Of a stretch of 64,000 bases of DNA, positions 15,048 through 24,297 are shown piece after piece (position 1 is the stretch's first letter; each line of letters opens with the position of its first letter). Both the position numbers and the translations under genes were made by a program. The stretch covers positions 186,001 to 250,000 of the forward strand of contig CAYUVH010000007.1 in assembly GCA_964448135.1 (NCBI GenBank), read 5' to 3'. The notes beneath the pieces are model-generated. The model was given only the letters and a program-made list of their open reading frames with translations, was not told where the DNA came from and searched no databases. Source of the stretch: CAYUVH01 sp964448135. GTDB lineage: Bacteria; Verrucomicrobiota; Verrucomicrobiia; Limisphaerales; UBA8199.

Positions 15048-17402
15048 TCACTCCCATTTTATGATCGGGACCAGGCTGGTGAAATCGTCGGTCCACAGCG
15101 GAAAGGTTGGCGAAAGCGGCTCGGGTTTCGCAGTCGCCGCGCGTATCGCCGGCTGATCCAGCACCGACGCGTCCCGCGACAGCAGTATCCAGGTGGACGG
15201 GTAAACCCACCAATCTTCATCCGATTCGTCGCAATCGATCACCGCCATGTGATACTTGAATTCTTGTGCGAGTTTCGCGACCACCGGCTGCAGATCGAGA
15301 TAGTGATTGGAGATGTGGACAACCAGGATGCCGTTCGTGGCGAGGTGGCGCTCGTATAGCGCGAAGGCTTCTTTCGTCAGCAGATGCACGGGGATCGCGT
15401 CGCTGCTGAAAGCGTCCAGCGCGAGCAGATCGAAATGCTGGGGTTCCTCTTTTTCCATGGAGAGCCGGGCGTCGCCCATGGCGATGTCCACCTTCGCTTT
15501 GCACAGTTTCAGATACGAAAACGGCGACGAAGCGATGCGCGGCACCTCCGGATTGATTTCGTAAATCCGCACATAATCCCCGGCCCGACCGAAGGCGCTG
15601 AAGGTGCCGGTGCCGAGGCCGACCACGCCGATGCGCCGCGGCAGCGTGGGCAGCGCCTGGACGGCGAGCGCCGCGCCGCTACCTTCGGAATAGTAGCTCG
15701 TCGGCATCCTGGCTTTGTCGGGATCGGTGAATTGCAGGCCGTGGGTGATGCGCCCGTGCTGCAGCATGTAATAATGTTCCTCCGGCTCGGCTTTACGATA
15801 TTCGTAGACCGTCAAGACGCCGTAGAAATTCCGGGACTTGCTCACGATGTCGCTGTCCGAATCGCGGCCGAGCTTCCAAAGCTTGGAACCGAGCGGGAAG
15901 AGCGCGATCAACAACCACGCCACCGCCGCAAACTGCCAAAGGCGAAAGCCGCGCTTTCGGTTTTGCATCAGATATCCGCCCAGGAAGGCAACCGGCGCCG
16001 CAGAGATCGCCATTCGCACCCAGAACAGCCCGCGGTCTGAAAGTGTCACTTTGTGATTGTTCAACCACGTCGCGAACATCCGGTCCGCGGCATACGCCAC
16101 CGCCGCCAGGGTCAACAACGCCCCCAGCCACCGCCAGCTCGCGCGCACGCAACCTTCGCCCTCGCCTCCCCCGGAGGAAAGGGCCGGAGAGAGGAGGCCG
16201 CCCCTCCCCCATAATGCATCGCCCGCACAGACGGCCGCGAAAAGGACGGCGCACAAAAACAGGCTCCAGTGCAATTCGTAGAAATCCTTGAAGATCATCG
16301 GGGCGGCCACGGCCACGAACAATCCCCCGAGCGCGCCGCCCGCCGAGATCATGAGGTAAAACGAAGTCAATTGCCGCGGGTCCGGTCGCAACCGGTAGAG
16401 TTCCCCGTGGCAGACCATGCAACAGACGAACAGCCCGCCGCAGTATGCCGCAATTTGTTTCTTCAACGGCCAGTCCACGCCTTCCTGAATCGCAAAACAG
16501 AGAAATCCCACGGCCAGGATCAGAGCCAGGGCAAAAACCGGACGCACATACCAGCGCGGGTTGTCGAACGAGATGATGAAGCTGAGGAGATATAATGCCA
16601 GTGGCGCAACCCAAAGGAAGGGCACCACGGCCACATCCAGGCAGAGTTTGTTCGTTACCCCCAGCAATAGTGCAGAGGCACAAAAGGGCAGGAGCAGCCA
16701 CATGAGCTTCCGGAAAATCGAGACACCCCACGACCCTCCCTCTCCCGGCTCGTCGCGCCGTGGTTCGGCGGGGGTGGAGGGAGAGCGCTGGGGAGAGCCT
16801 TCTTTCCCCAGATCACTCTTTGTTCCTGACCAAACCTTCCACGCGCAGAGCGCGGTGCACACGGCGTAAATTCCCAGCCCCCAGCCCCACCACGACGCCT
16901 GCGCGCGGCGGGTGAGATGCGTCTCGAACCAGAACGGATAGCTGCCAAGCGCCAGGAGGGAGCCTAAGTTCGACAAGGCGTAGAGCCGGTATGGGGAAAC
17001 GCCGGGGTTGGTGCGGCTGAACCATTGCTGCATCAGTGGTCCGGTGGCAGAGAGAACGAAATAGGGGAGACCGAGGTTGGCCGCCAGCAAACCGAGAATT
17101 TGGGTCACGGGGTTTGCGCCGCCCACGGGTTTCCATTGGGATCCCGGTGTGATGGGCAGCAGCGCGATGCCAGCCAGCAGCAGCACCATGTGGAGGACAA
17201 CCTGCGCCTTGGGCTTCAAATAACGCGAACTGAAATGCGCGTAGGCATAACCGGCGAGCAGGACGATCTGGAAGAACAGCACGCAGGTGGTCCACACCCC
17301 GGGCCCGCCGCCGAACCAAGGCAAAATGTATTTGCCCATCAGCGGCTGAACCTGAAACAGGAGGAACGCCCCCGTAAAAATGGTCAATGCGTAAGCTGCC
17401 AA
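15048..17402 (-). CDS. fused multi-pass membrane / spermidine-synthase-like protein
   Basis: 784 residues. The N-terminal roughly 520 residues carry many membrane helices, beginning LTIFTGAFLLFQVQPLMGKY, typical of the 'fused MFS/spermidine synthase' group. The C-terminal third is a Rossmann methyltransferase-like domain: GVVGLGTGTFSAFGRAG (about residue 595), YEINPEVPRIA and FDLLALDAFSSDAIPVHLLT. The family shares the spermidine-synthase fold, but polyamine synthesis has not been shown for most members. Two loops (about 190-227 and 395-420) contain low-complexity insertions that match dispersed-repeat-like DNA (see 16139-16215 and 16725-16830). Confidence 0.85.
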   Translation of the reverse strand: MAAYALTIFTGAFLLFQVQPLMGKYILPWFGGGPGVWTTCVLFFQIVLLAGYAYAHFSSRYLKPKAQVVLHMVLLLAGIALLPITPGSQWKPVGGANPVTQILGLLAANLGLPYFVLSATGPLMQQWFSRTNPGVSPYRLYALSNLGSLLALGSYPFWFETHLTRRAQASWWGWGLGIYAVCTALCAWKVWSGTKSDLGKEGSPQRSPSTPAEPRRDEPGEGGSWGVSIFRKLMWLLLPFCASALLLGVTNKLCLDVAVVPFLWVAPLALYLLSFIISFDNPRWYVRPVFALALILAVGFLCFAIQEGVDWPLKKQIAAYCGGLFVCCMVCHGELYRLRPDPRQLTSFYLMISAGGALGGLFVAVAAPMIFKDFYELHWSLFLCAVLFAAVCAGDALWGRGGLLSPALSSGGGEGEGCVRASWRWLGALLTLAAVAYAADRMFATWLNNHKVTLSDRGLFWVRMAISAAPVAFLGGYLMQNRKRGFRLWQFAAVAWLLIALFPLGSKLWKLGRDSDSDIVSKSRNFYGVLTVYEYRKAEPEEHYYMLQHGRITHGLQFTDPDKARMPTSYYSEGSGAALAVQALPTLPRRIGVVGLGTGTFSAFGRAGDYVRIYEINPEVPRIASSPFSYLKLCKAKVDIAMGDARLSMEKEEPQHFDLLALDAFSSDAIPVHLLTKEAFALYERHLATNGILVVHISNHYLDLQPVVAKLAQEFKYHMAVIDCDESDEDWWVYPSTWILLSRDASVLDQPAIRAATAKPEPLSPTFPLWTDDFTSLVPIIKWE
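16139..16215. repeat. repeat-like DNA inserted in frame in the membrane/spermidine-synthase gene (copy 2)
   Basis: Encodes GRGGLLSPALSSGGGEGEGC, which has no hydrophobic character and interrupts the membrane domain. The DNA contains CCTCGCCTCCCCCGGAGGAA and GGGCCGGAGAGAGGAGG, the 'CCCTC...GGAGAGGG' style seen in dispersed bacterial repeats. The reading frame is kept. Confidence 0.5.
16725..16830. repeat. repeat-like DNA inserted in frame in the membrane/spermidine-synthase gene (copy 1)
   Basis: Encodes KEGSPQRSPSTPAEPRRD and EPGEGGSWG in a loop between membrane helices. The DNA carries the inverted partners CCCTCTCCC and GGGAGAG around a GC-rich centre, resembling the second insertion in the same gene. 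Confidence 0.5.
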
Positions 17403-17770
17403 GCCGCGCCACTATGCCGTCGCCCCCTTCGTCTGGCCAGTGCCAACCTCCAAAACCCATTCCGACGGGCGCGGCTCATTCATCGCTCGGCAAGGGCGAG
17501 GGGTATATACCCCCCATTTTATCGGTTACACGGTTACAAACCGCATAAACATTGGGTGAAATGCATGTTTTATCGGTTACATTTGCGGTTACACATCGGT
17601 TACAAACCGATATTTGCGGTTACAATCGAAGGGCACAGGTGGCGATATTTGACCACCAACAATTGCCCCTGAAGCCGGCTTGCCAAGGCTGCGGGACGTC
17701 CCACGCGGCTTCCCGTTGCCTTTCAGAAGGTGATGCCTCCAAACTCCCGGATGCGCGCTCCATCGGCCTC
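17403..17770. promoter_or_regulatory. intergenic region with six CGGTTACA repeats
   Basis: The octamer CGGTTACA occurs at 17523, 17531, 17574, 17586, 17597 and 17617. Two copies extend to the palindrome CGGTTACAAACCG (17531-17543 and 17597-17609). The cluster lies between divergent genes and precedes the small membrane protein at 17771. The pattern suits a multi-site operator, but no regulator is identified. No other gene is seen in the stretch. Confidence 0.55.
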
Positions 17771-18187
17771 ATGACCCGAGGCAAGAAAATCGCCCTTGGC
17801 AGTCTTGCGACATCGGCCCTTGTGGTGGGCCTGATTGTCTACCTGATCGCGGCCATCGGTGCCCCGCCCTTGCACGTGGGATCCACCGCGGACGATGCCT
17901 GGACATACATTCACACCAACCTGATGGTGCGCGCCGCCGCCTCGTCACGCTACCAATACTGGCGCTCGCTCAGCCGCGGCACCGCCGACGCAAAAACCGT
18001 CCACTGGCAAACCGACTTCTTCTACCGCACCAACCAGCTCCTCGCCACCCGCACCATTACTTACACGCTCAACAACAGCGGCGTCATTTCGCAGATCAAG
18101 ACACATTGGAATTTGAATTGGCGGACGAACAGCGCGCCGGCGGTGAGTCCGACCGCGCCGCCATCGAAACGCTTGCGCTGGCTCTAG
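17771..18187 (+). CDS. single-pass membrane-anchored hypothetical protein, 138 aa
   Basis: Start chosen at ATG 17771 (MTRGKKIALGSLATSALVVG), which gives an N-terminal membrane helix (residues 7-30). The frame is open upstream to 17552, but that part overlaps the CGGTTACA repeats and is not protein-like. The rest (ADDAWTYIHTNLMVRAAASS, FFYRTNQLLATRTITYTLNN) resembles a small extracytoplasmic domain. Not recognised. Confidence 0.55.
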   Translation: MTRGKKIALGSLATSALVVGLIVYLIAAIGAPPLHVGSTADDAWTYIHTNLMVRAAASSRYQYWRSLSRGTADAKTVHWQTDFFYRTNQLLATRTITYTLNNSGVISQIKTHWNLNWRTNSAPAVSPTAPPSKRLRWL

Positions 18188-18205
18188 CTTAAGCGACTGG
18201 CGCTT

Positions 18206-18856
18206 CTAATTTCCGAGCCGCACCAATTTGAATGAGATCGGCCAGCCATTGGTCGGAAGCACAACCATTTGTGTGCGATAACCCTGTAGAGCCGCCGTCA
18301 TGACCTTGCTGCCATCCGGGACGCCTTCCAGCATGTCCAACCCGGAATTGCGAAATTCATTCCAGACCCAAGCCTCGCCGTTCGTACCGGTCCGCACGAA
18401 GAAAACCTCCGCATTCCCATCCTTCAAGGAAACGAGAGCGTTGCTCAAAGGTGATCCTGAATCATCAGTCACGAATACATTTCCAAAGTCAAAATTATGG
18501 CGCATGATCGAACAGCGGGGTACATCCTCGACGCAGGTGATCGTGTATTTTCCACCGCCGCTCTCACAAATGATGCGGGACTTTAAATAGGGCGTAATAT
18601 CCGGCCAGACGACATGATTGGTCGGGGTTTTTCCATTCTCCAAGGCCCATTGCTGAATCGCGCCATTAATCTGGCGAAGATTGTTGATGCACGCGTTCTT
18701 GGCGGACTGGGTTCGAGCGCCGATAAACCGGGGCACGAAAACGATTCCAAATCCCACCGCGGCCAGCAGCGCCAGCACGATCACAAAATCATCCAGGTGT
18801 TCCCACACAGTGGAGGGCTTCGGTGCGTGGCCGTGGTCTTCGTCCAACTTCCTCAT
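18206..18856 (-). CDS. pseudopilin-like membrane protein with C-terminal beta domain
   Basis: 216 residues from the ATG at 18856, a start fixed by its ATGA overlap with the upstream NHL gene. After a 20-residue polar head comes one membrane helix (FVIVLALLAAVGFGIVFVPRF), then ARTQSAKNACINNLRQINGA with IQQWALENGK, which matches the conserved helix that follows the membrane segment in Verrucomicrobia/Planctomycetes pseudopilins. The canonical G-FTLIE cleavage site is absent. The C-terminal half (VTDDSGSPLSNALVSLKDGN) looks like a carboxypeptidase-regulatory/Cna-B-like beta domain. It is probably envelope-anchored, with its role linked to the co-transcribed NHL protein. Confidence 0.62.
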   Translation of the reverse strand: MRKLDEDHGHAPKPSTVWEHLDDFVIVLALLAAVGFGIVFVPRFIGARTQSAKNACINNLRQINGAIQQWALENGKTPTNHVVWPDITPYLKSRIICESGGGKYTITCVEDVPRCSIMRHNFDFGNVFVTDDSGSPLSNALVSLKDGNAEVFFVRTGTNGEAWVWNEFRNSGLDMLEGVPDGSKVMTAALQGYRTQMVVLPTNGWPISFKLVRLGN

Positions 18857-20262
18857 GGTTTGCACAACCGGAAAAACGCCGAATTCGGGCTCAGTTCGTT
18901 GGTATAAAAGCAACTCGTTCCCGACACCACAATGTTGTTTGTTAACGGCGTCCACGTACCAACGGGACCGGGATCCGTCTTCGTTTCCAATACGAAACCA
19001 ACCGCCGACGTCGGCCAGCTTACGATCACCTGCCCTGGCCCGCTGACGCAGTGCAGAGAGGGAACCATTTGCGCCATGCGTATTTTCGAATTCCCTTCGT
19101 CCGCGATATAAAGCTCACCGCCCGCTCCCATGGCGAGACCGCCGGGCATATAAAAACGCGCATTGGCACCAATACCATCGGCAAAGCCTCCCTGATTGTA
19201 ACTGGTGGCGTCATCAAGCCCGTAGCGCGGCGGATGCCCCGCCAGCGTGGTGACCATCCAGTCTGAGCCAACCGGGCTCAACTTTCGTATGGCGTGGTTG
19301 AAAACGTCCGAAATGTACAAATTCCCCGCGCTGTCCCAGACCATATCGCCCGGACAGTTGAACAGCGCCTCCGTCCCCCGGCCATCGGCGTAACCGCCTC
19401 GCGGAGAGCCTTCTCCCAGAACTCCCGGCAGGTATAACTGCGCCTTCCCCGCAATCGTCTTTACCACCCAATTCGTTCCTTCCGGCCTGAGTTTCCGGAT
19501 CGTGTGATTCTGATCCGAAACATACAAGTTCCCCTCGCCATCATGCGCCACCCCGCCCGGATAATAAAACCGTGCGTCGCTGTTCGTGCCGTCGGCATAA
19601 CCCGGAGCACCCGCCAATCCGGCAATCGTGGTCACCACCCAATTGGTCCCGACTGGAGCCGCTTTGCGAATCGTGTGATTCCCCGCGTCACAGATGTAAA
19701 TAATGCCCGCGTCATCCACCGTCAGGCCAAGCATGTTGTTGAAGCGCGCATCGGCATTCGTACCATCCGCACTTCCGGGGTTATAGAGGTCGGGCGCTCC
19801 CACAATGGTGGTGATGGTCCAGTTCGTGCCGTCGTGGGTCGCCTTGAAAATATTATTTTCGACCGAGTCAGCCACGTAGAGCGCACCGTCCCTGTCCATG
19901 GCAAATCCTCCGACACTGACGAAACCGGCGGCGTTCAAGGGCATGGGTTCTTGCGTATAGGCATGCGCGAGCGTGCTCACCATCCAATTCGTCCCTTCGC
20001 GCGACATCATCCGAATCTGGCCGCCCATCAAGTCGGCGACAAACAGGTTGCCCGAGGGCTCAATCGCCAGAGCAGTCGGCCAGGCAAACGCCGCGTCCGG
20101 ACCCAAGCCATCGGGGGTGGACCATTCCCGGTTCGTGGTGCCGGCAATAGTCGTCACCTCGTAGGGCTCGTAATTCTGGGCCCACACGTTTCCCGGAATT
20201 CCTGCCGAAAACCCGCAAATTCCGAGGGCCAAAAGCAATATGGTTCTCATGGAGCGAATCAA
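18853..20262 (-). CDS. secreted NHL-repeat beta-propeller protein
   Basis: 469 residues. Signal peptide MRTILLLALGICGFSAGIPG starting at residue 5. It is followed by about six NHL-type blades with the recurring pattern 'GNLYVSDxxNHTIRKLxPxGTNWVVxTIAG', and GxADGTNxDARF between blades. It ends in the terminal module NSAFFRLCKP. NHL propellers are binding scaffolds; the ligand is unknown. Its stop codon overlaps the start of the pseudopilin-like gene (ATGA). Confidence 0.85.
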   Translation of the reverse strand: MIRSMRTILLLALGICGFSAGIPGNVWAQNYEPYEVTTIAGTTNREWSTPDGLGPDAAFAWPTALAIEPSGNLFVADLMGGQIRMMSREGTNWMVSTLAHAYTQEPMPLNAAGFVSVGGFAMDRDGALYVADSVENNIFKATHDGTNWTITTIVGAPDLYNPGSADGTNADARFNNMLGLTVDDAGIIYICDAGNHTIRKAAPVGTNWVVTTIAGLAGAPGYADGTNSDARFYYPGGVAHDGEGNLYVSDQNHTIRKLRPEGTNWVVKTIAGKAQLYLPGVLGEGSPRGGYADGRGTEALFNCPGDMVWDSAGNLYISDVFNHAIRKLSPVGSDWMVTTLAGHPPRYGLDDATSYNQGGFADGIGANARFYMPGGLAMGAGGELYIADEGNSKIRMAQMVPSLHCVSGPGQVIVSWPTSAVGFVLETKTDPGPVGTWTPLTNNIVVSGTSCFYTNELSPNSAFFRLCKP

Positions 20263-20343
20263 CAGCTTGGAGCATTGGGAGCAGGTTTATTGCCAGTTTT
20301 CGTGCGTTCTTTCCCTGCCCCGCCAGTTCTGTAAACTATCCAA

Positions 20344-22905
20344 GTGCCTGGCCAACTGCCCATTTACGAAATCGAGCAAGCAATCGTCGAAAGCCTGAAA
20401 TCCCACAAGCGCGTGATCATCTCGGCGCCCACGGGTTCCGGCAAATCGACGCAAGTTCCGCAAATGCTGCTCGACCACGGGTTGCTCGGGGATGGGCAAG
20501 TGGTGGTGTTGCAGCCGCGGCGGCTGGCGACGCGGATGCTCGCCACGCGCGTGGCGTGGGAGCGCAAGGTGCAGCTGGGCAAGGAGGTGGGTTACCAGAT
20601 TCGCTTTGAAAATGTGACCAGCCCGCAGACGCGCATCCGGTTTGTAACGGAAGGCGTTCTGCTGCGCCAAATTGTGCAGGACCCCTCGCTCCGGGGCGTC
20701 TCCGCGTTGATCTTCGACGAGTTTCACGAGCGGCATCTATACGGCGACATCACCCTCGCGCGCGCGTTGGATGTGCAGGAACAACAGCGGCCGGACCTCA
20801 AGCTGGCCGTGATGTCCGCCACGCTCGATGCGGCGGCGCTGGAGGACTACATGAAGCCGTGTCGCGTGCTGGAATCGCGCGGGCGGGTCTTCCCCGTGGA
20901 TATCGAATTTACGGGCTCGCCCGATTACAGCGACGAGCGCTCGATCTGGGACCAGGCGGCGGAAGCCTTCAGCAGCTTCGTGAACTCCGGCGCCGAGGGC
21001 GATGTGCTGGTCTTCATGCCGGGCGGTTTCGAAATCTCCCAGACGCTGGATGCGATCCGTCACACGGACGAATCGCGCGGATTTGTTTTGCTGCCCCTGC
21101 ACGGCGAACTCTCGCCGCAGGACCAGGACGCCGCCGTGGCGCGCTACGAGAAACGCAAGGTGGTCGTGGCGACCAATGTCGCCGAGACCTCGCTCACCAT
21201 TGACGGGGTGCGTTGCGTCATTGATAGCGGACTCGCGCGCATTCCCCGCTACGATCCTTTTCGCGGCATCAATACACTACTGGTGGAGAAGATCAGCCGC
21301 GCGTCATCCGATCAACGCGCCGGGCGCGCCGGACGCACCGCGCCGGGAATCTGTATGCGACTCTGGTCGCCGGAGGACCACGCGCACCGCCTGCAACAGG
21401 AATTGCCGGAGGTGAAACGCCTCGACCTGGCGGAGGTCGTCCTGACGCTCAAGGCCGCGGGAGTAAACGATCTGCGCAAATTCCGCTGGTTGGAGCCGCC
21501 GCCGCCGCAAGCCCTGGCGCATGCGGAAGAACTCCTCTGTGACCTCGGCGCGCTGGAGCATCCCGGACCGGATGGAGTCAGCGGACCCATCACACCCATC
21601 GGCCGCAAGATGCTGGCCTTCCCCGTGCATCCGCGCTACGCCCGCATGCTCCTGGCCGCGCAGGATTTCGGCTGCGTCTACCAGGCCTGTCTCGTCGCCG
21701 CGCTCACCCAGGGACGCGATTTGCTCAACCGCTCGCAAGGCCGCGACCGCGACACGGCCAAACAACGTGACGATTTCCTTGGCGACAAAGCCGGGAGCGA
21801 TTTCCGCATCCTCATGCGGGCGTGGAGTTTCGCCATGCGGAACGAGTTTCGCGTCGACGCCTGTCGTCGCCTCGGCATCCATGCCGTCACGGCGCGCCAG
21901 GTGGGCCCGCTGCTCCAGCAGTTTCTGGACATCGCCAAACGCGAAGGCCTCGATATCGAAAAGCACAGCGTCCCCGACGATGCTCTGCACAAGTGCATCC
22001 TGATGGGTTTCAGCGATCGCGTCGCCCGGCGGCTGGATACGGGCACGCTCCGCTGCGACATCGTCCACGGCCGCCGCGGAGTGCTGGCGCGCGAAAGCAC
22101 GGTGCACGACAGCCCCCTGCTCGTCGCCGCCGAAATCCGCGAAGTCGAGGGCAAGGACAAGACCGTGAGCACCCTGCTCAGTCTGGCGACGGCCATCGAA
22201 GAAAGCTGGCTGGGGGAATTTTTTCCCGAGGACCTAAAAAAGATCGCGAAGCCGTTCTACGATTCGACCGCCCGCCGGGTGTTCGCCGAGGAACAACTGC
22301 TTTTCCGCGACCTGGTCATTTCCACCCGCCGCGTCGAACCGCCGCCCGCCGACGCGGCCGCGGAACTGCTCGCCGCCGAAGTCATTGCCGGCCGGCTGCT
22401 CCTGAAGGAATGGGGCGCGAACGTGGAGCAATGGATTCTGCGGCTCAATCAACTCGCGCAATGGTGCCCGGAATTCGAACTCCCCACCATCGGCGACTCA
22501 GAACGCCATCTGCTCATCCACCAAATCTGCCAGGGCGCGTTTGGCTACAGGGACATCAAAGACAAACCGGTCCAGCCGATCATCAAAACCTGGCTCAGCC
22601 AGGCACAACAGGATCTCCTCGATAAACAGGCGCCGGAGCGCGTAACGCTTTCGAACGGCAAAACGCCCAAGGTCACTTACGAAACCGGCGCTCCGCCGCA
22701 CGTGGCGGTCCGCATCTCGGACCTCTTTGGCGTGAATAATCTACCCAAAATCGCCATGGGCCGCGCGGGGCTGGTCATCCACATCCTCGCGCCGAATCAG
22801 CGGCCCGTGCAGGTGACGCAGGATCTCGCCGGTTTCTGGCGGGAGCACTACCCGCGCATCAAGCAGGAGTTACAACGGAAGTATCCCAAGCACGAGTGGC
22901 GTTAG
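20344..22905 (+). CDS. hrpB: ATP-dependent RNA helicase HrpB (DEAH-box family)
   Basis: 853 residues, close to the usual HrpB length. Start GTG at 20344 (PGQLPIYEIEQAIVESLKSH). Helicase motifs: I SAPTGSGKSTQ (about 27-37), Ia LQPRRLA, II DEFHER (about 125), III MSATLDA, V VATNVAETSLTIDGV and VI QRAGRAGRTAPG. The helicase-associated domain follows, then the long HrpB-specific C-terminal region ending PRIKQELQRKYPKHEWR. The role of HrpB in bacteria is poorly defined; the family unwinds RNA in vitro. Confidence 0.92.
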   Translation: MPGQLPIYEIEQAIVESLKSHKRVIISAPTGSGKSTQVPQMLLDHGLLGDGQVVVLQPRRLATRMLATRVAWERKVQLGKEVGYQIRFENVTSPQTRIRFVTEGVLLRQIVQDPSLRGVSALIFDEFHERHLYGDITLARALDVQEQQRPDLKLAVMSATLDAAALEDYMKPCRVLESRGRVFPVDIEFTGSPDYSDERSIWDQAAEAFSSFVNSGAEGDVLVFMPGGFEISQTLDAIRHTDESRGFVLLPLHGELSPQDQDAAVARYEKRKVVVATNVAETSLTIDGVRCVIDSGLARIPRYDPFRGINTLLVEKISRASSDQRAGRAGRTAPGICMRLWSPEDHAHRLQQELPEVKRLDLAEVVLTLKAAGVNDLRKFRWLEPPPPQALAHAEELLCDLGALEHPGPDGVSGPITPIGRKMLAFPVHPRYARMLLAAQDFGCVYQACLVAALTQGRDLLNRSQGRDRDTAKQRDDFLGDKAGSDFRILMRAWSFAMRNEFRVDACRRLGIHAVTARQVGPLLQQFLDIAKREGLDIEKHSVPDDALHKCILMGFSDRVARRLDTGTLRCDIVHGRRGVLARESTVHDSPLLVAAEIREVEGKDKTVSTLLSLATAIEESWLGEFFPEDLKKIAKPFYDSTARRVFAEEQLLFRDLVISTRRVEPPPADAAAELLAAEVIAGRLLLKEWGANVEQWILRLNQLAQWCPEFELPTIGDSERHLLIHQICQGAFGYRDIKDKPVQPIIKTWLSQAQQDLLDKQAPERVTLSNGKTPKVTYETGAPPHVAVRISDLFGVNNLPKIAMGRAGLVIHILAPNQRPVQVTQDLAGFWREHYPRIKQELQRKYPKHEWR

Positions 22906-22911
22906 CCGGGT

Positions 22912-24297
22912 TCAATTCTGCCGTACCCGGTAGTAACCAGTGGTCCCGGTGGAAAAGACTGCGTCCGTGAAGTGAAAGTGCCCGGGTTCGACTTCGGCTG
23001 GCTGCCCGAGGATCTGCCACTCTGCGGGCGGCGCCGTCAAATTCGGACTGAAGAGTACCTCGAAGTGTGTGCCGGGAGCGTTCGTGAAATCGAAACCGAT
23101 GGCTCCGCTTTCGTCCCTCACGGCGCCCGTTAATACCACGGGAATGGTTGTGGTTGCCGGCAACGAGAAATCAAATATTTCGCCGGTATTGAGCATGGTA
23201 ACCGGGCCGCCGCCCGTGTTCCCTCCGACCATCAGAACCCGGCCGTCGGCGAGCAACGCGGCTGTCGCCGCGCTTCTTGGCCCCGTACTCTGAATGGAGG
23301 CACCCCAGGTCCCCGTTGACGGATCAAAACATTGGCCCACACCACCGGCCCACGATTCGCCGCCCGCAACCAATACCAACCCATTGGTCAGGGCCACCGC
23401 CACGGGGTCAAATCGCGCCCGGCCAGGAATGGGACTGGTCAGCGTCCAAGCCCCGGTGACCGGATCGTAAATTTCCGCACTGACCAGGTCGTCCCAACAT
23501 TCTCCGCCGGTAACAAACACTTTGCCGTCGGCAAGCAAAGTAGCTGCCGGGTGGAACCTCCCATAGTGCATCGCCCCGGTGGAACTCCACGTCCCCGTAG
23601 CGGGGTCATAAATCTCCGCGGTCGCAATTGAGATTCCACCATTGAGGCTATTACCCCCCACCACCATGACCCGGCCATCGGTCAGTCGTATCGCGGCATG
23701 TCCGTAACGGGAGCCGGACAGCGCGCCGGTGGTCGTCCAAGTCCCGTTGGTTGGGTCATAAATCTCCGCCATCACCGGATCGCCGCCGTTTGGCCCGATG
23801 ATGTTCCAACCGCCCGCCACCAAAACTCTCCCATCCTTGAGAGCGGTCGCGGTGTGGGTCGCGCGCCCGGCGGCAAGGTTGGTGGAAAAAGTCCACGTGC
23901 CCGAGGCCGGGTCATAAAGTTCAGTGGACCGCAGCGCAGGCCCGTGCGCCGGATCCTCCCCGCCGACGACCAGCACTTCTCCGTTCGGAAGAAGCGTCGC
24001 GGTATGCTCAAAACGCGCCGACAACAAGGAAGCCGTTGCCGTCCACTGCCCGCTGACCGGATCGAATATCTCCGCACTCGCGATCGGGGCGAATTCGTTG
24101 GTCGCCTTTCCCCCCGTAACCAGGACCCGGCCGTTCGCGAGCAGAGTCTCGGTATGCAACAGACGAGCGTCGCCAAGCATTCCCGCCGACACAAAGCCAG
24201 CGCCCTGGACGTCGGTTCCAAGCAGCCGGACGGCAAAGCATACCATTGCCAACCACGCGGTTCCCATTCGGCGTGTACCATTGCATTTTTCGCACAT
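22912..24297 (-). CDS. secreted kelch-repeat beta-propeller protein
   Basis: 461 residues. The N-terminus has a short signal-like segment (MGTAWLAMVCFAVRLLGTDV, from residue 11). About six kelch blades of the type 'LLxNGRVLVxGGxxxxxxxxTAEIYDPxTGTWSxTGxMxxxRxxHxA' follow, then a terminal module ending TTGYYRVRQN. No enzymatic domain is visible. It probably binds surface glycans or proteins. It is convergent with hrpB, with six bases between the two ends. Confidence 0.85.
   Translation of the reverse strand: MCEKCNGTRRMGTAWLAMVCFAVRLLGTDVQGAGFVSAGMLGDARLLHTETLLANGRVLVTGGKATNEFAPIASAEIFDPVSGQWTATASLLSARFEHTATLLPNGEVLVVGGEDPAHGPALRSTELYDPASGTWTFSTNLAAGRATHTATALKDGRVLVAGGWNIIGPNGGDPVMAEIYDPTNGTWTTTGALSGSRYGHAAIRLTDGRVMVVGGNSLNGGISIATAEIYDPATGTWSSTGAMHYGRFHPAATLLADGKVFVTGGECWDDLVSAEIYDPVTGAWTLTSPIPGRARFDPVAVALTNGLVLVAGGESWAGGVGQCFDPSTGTWGASIQSTGPRSAATAALLADGRVLMVGGNTGGGPVTMLNTGEIFDFSLPATTTIPVVLTGAVRDESGAIGFDFTNAPGTHFEVLFSPNLTAPPAEWQILGQPAEVEPGHFHFTDAVFSTGTTGYYRVRQN

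Noticed and set aside
17521..17630. CRISPR array
   Set aside because: The repeated unit is only 8 bases and spacing is irregular, with no cas genes near by.
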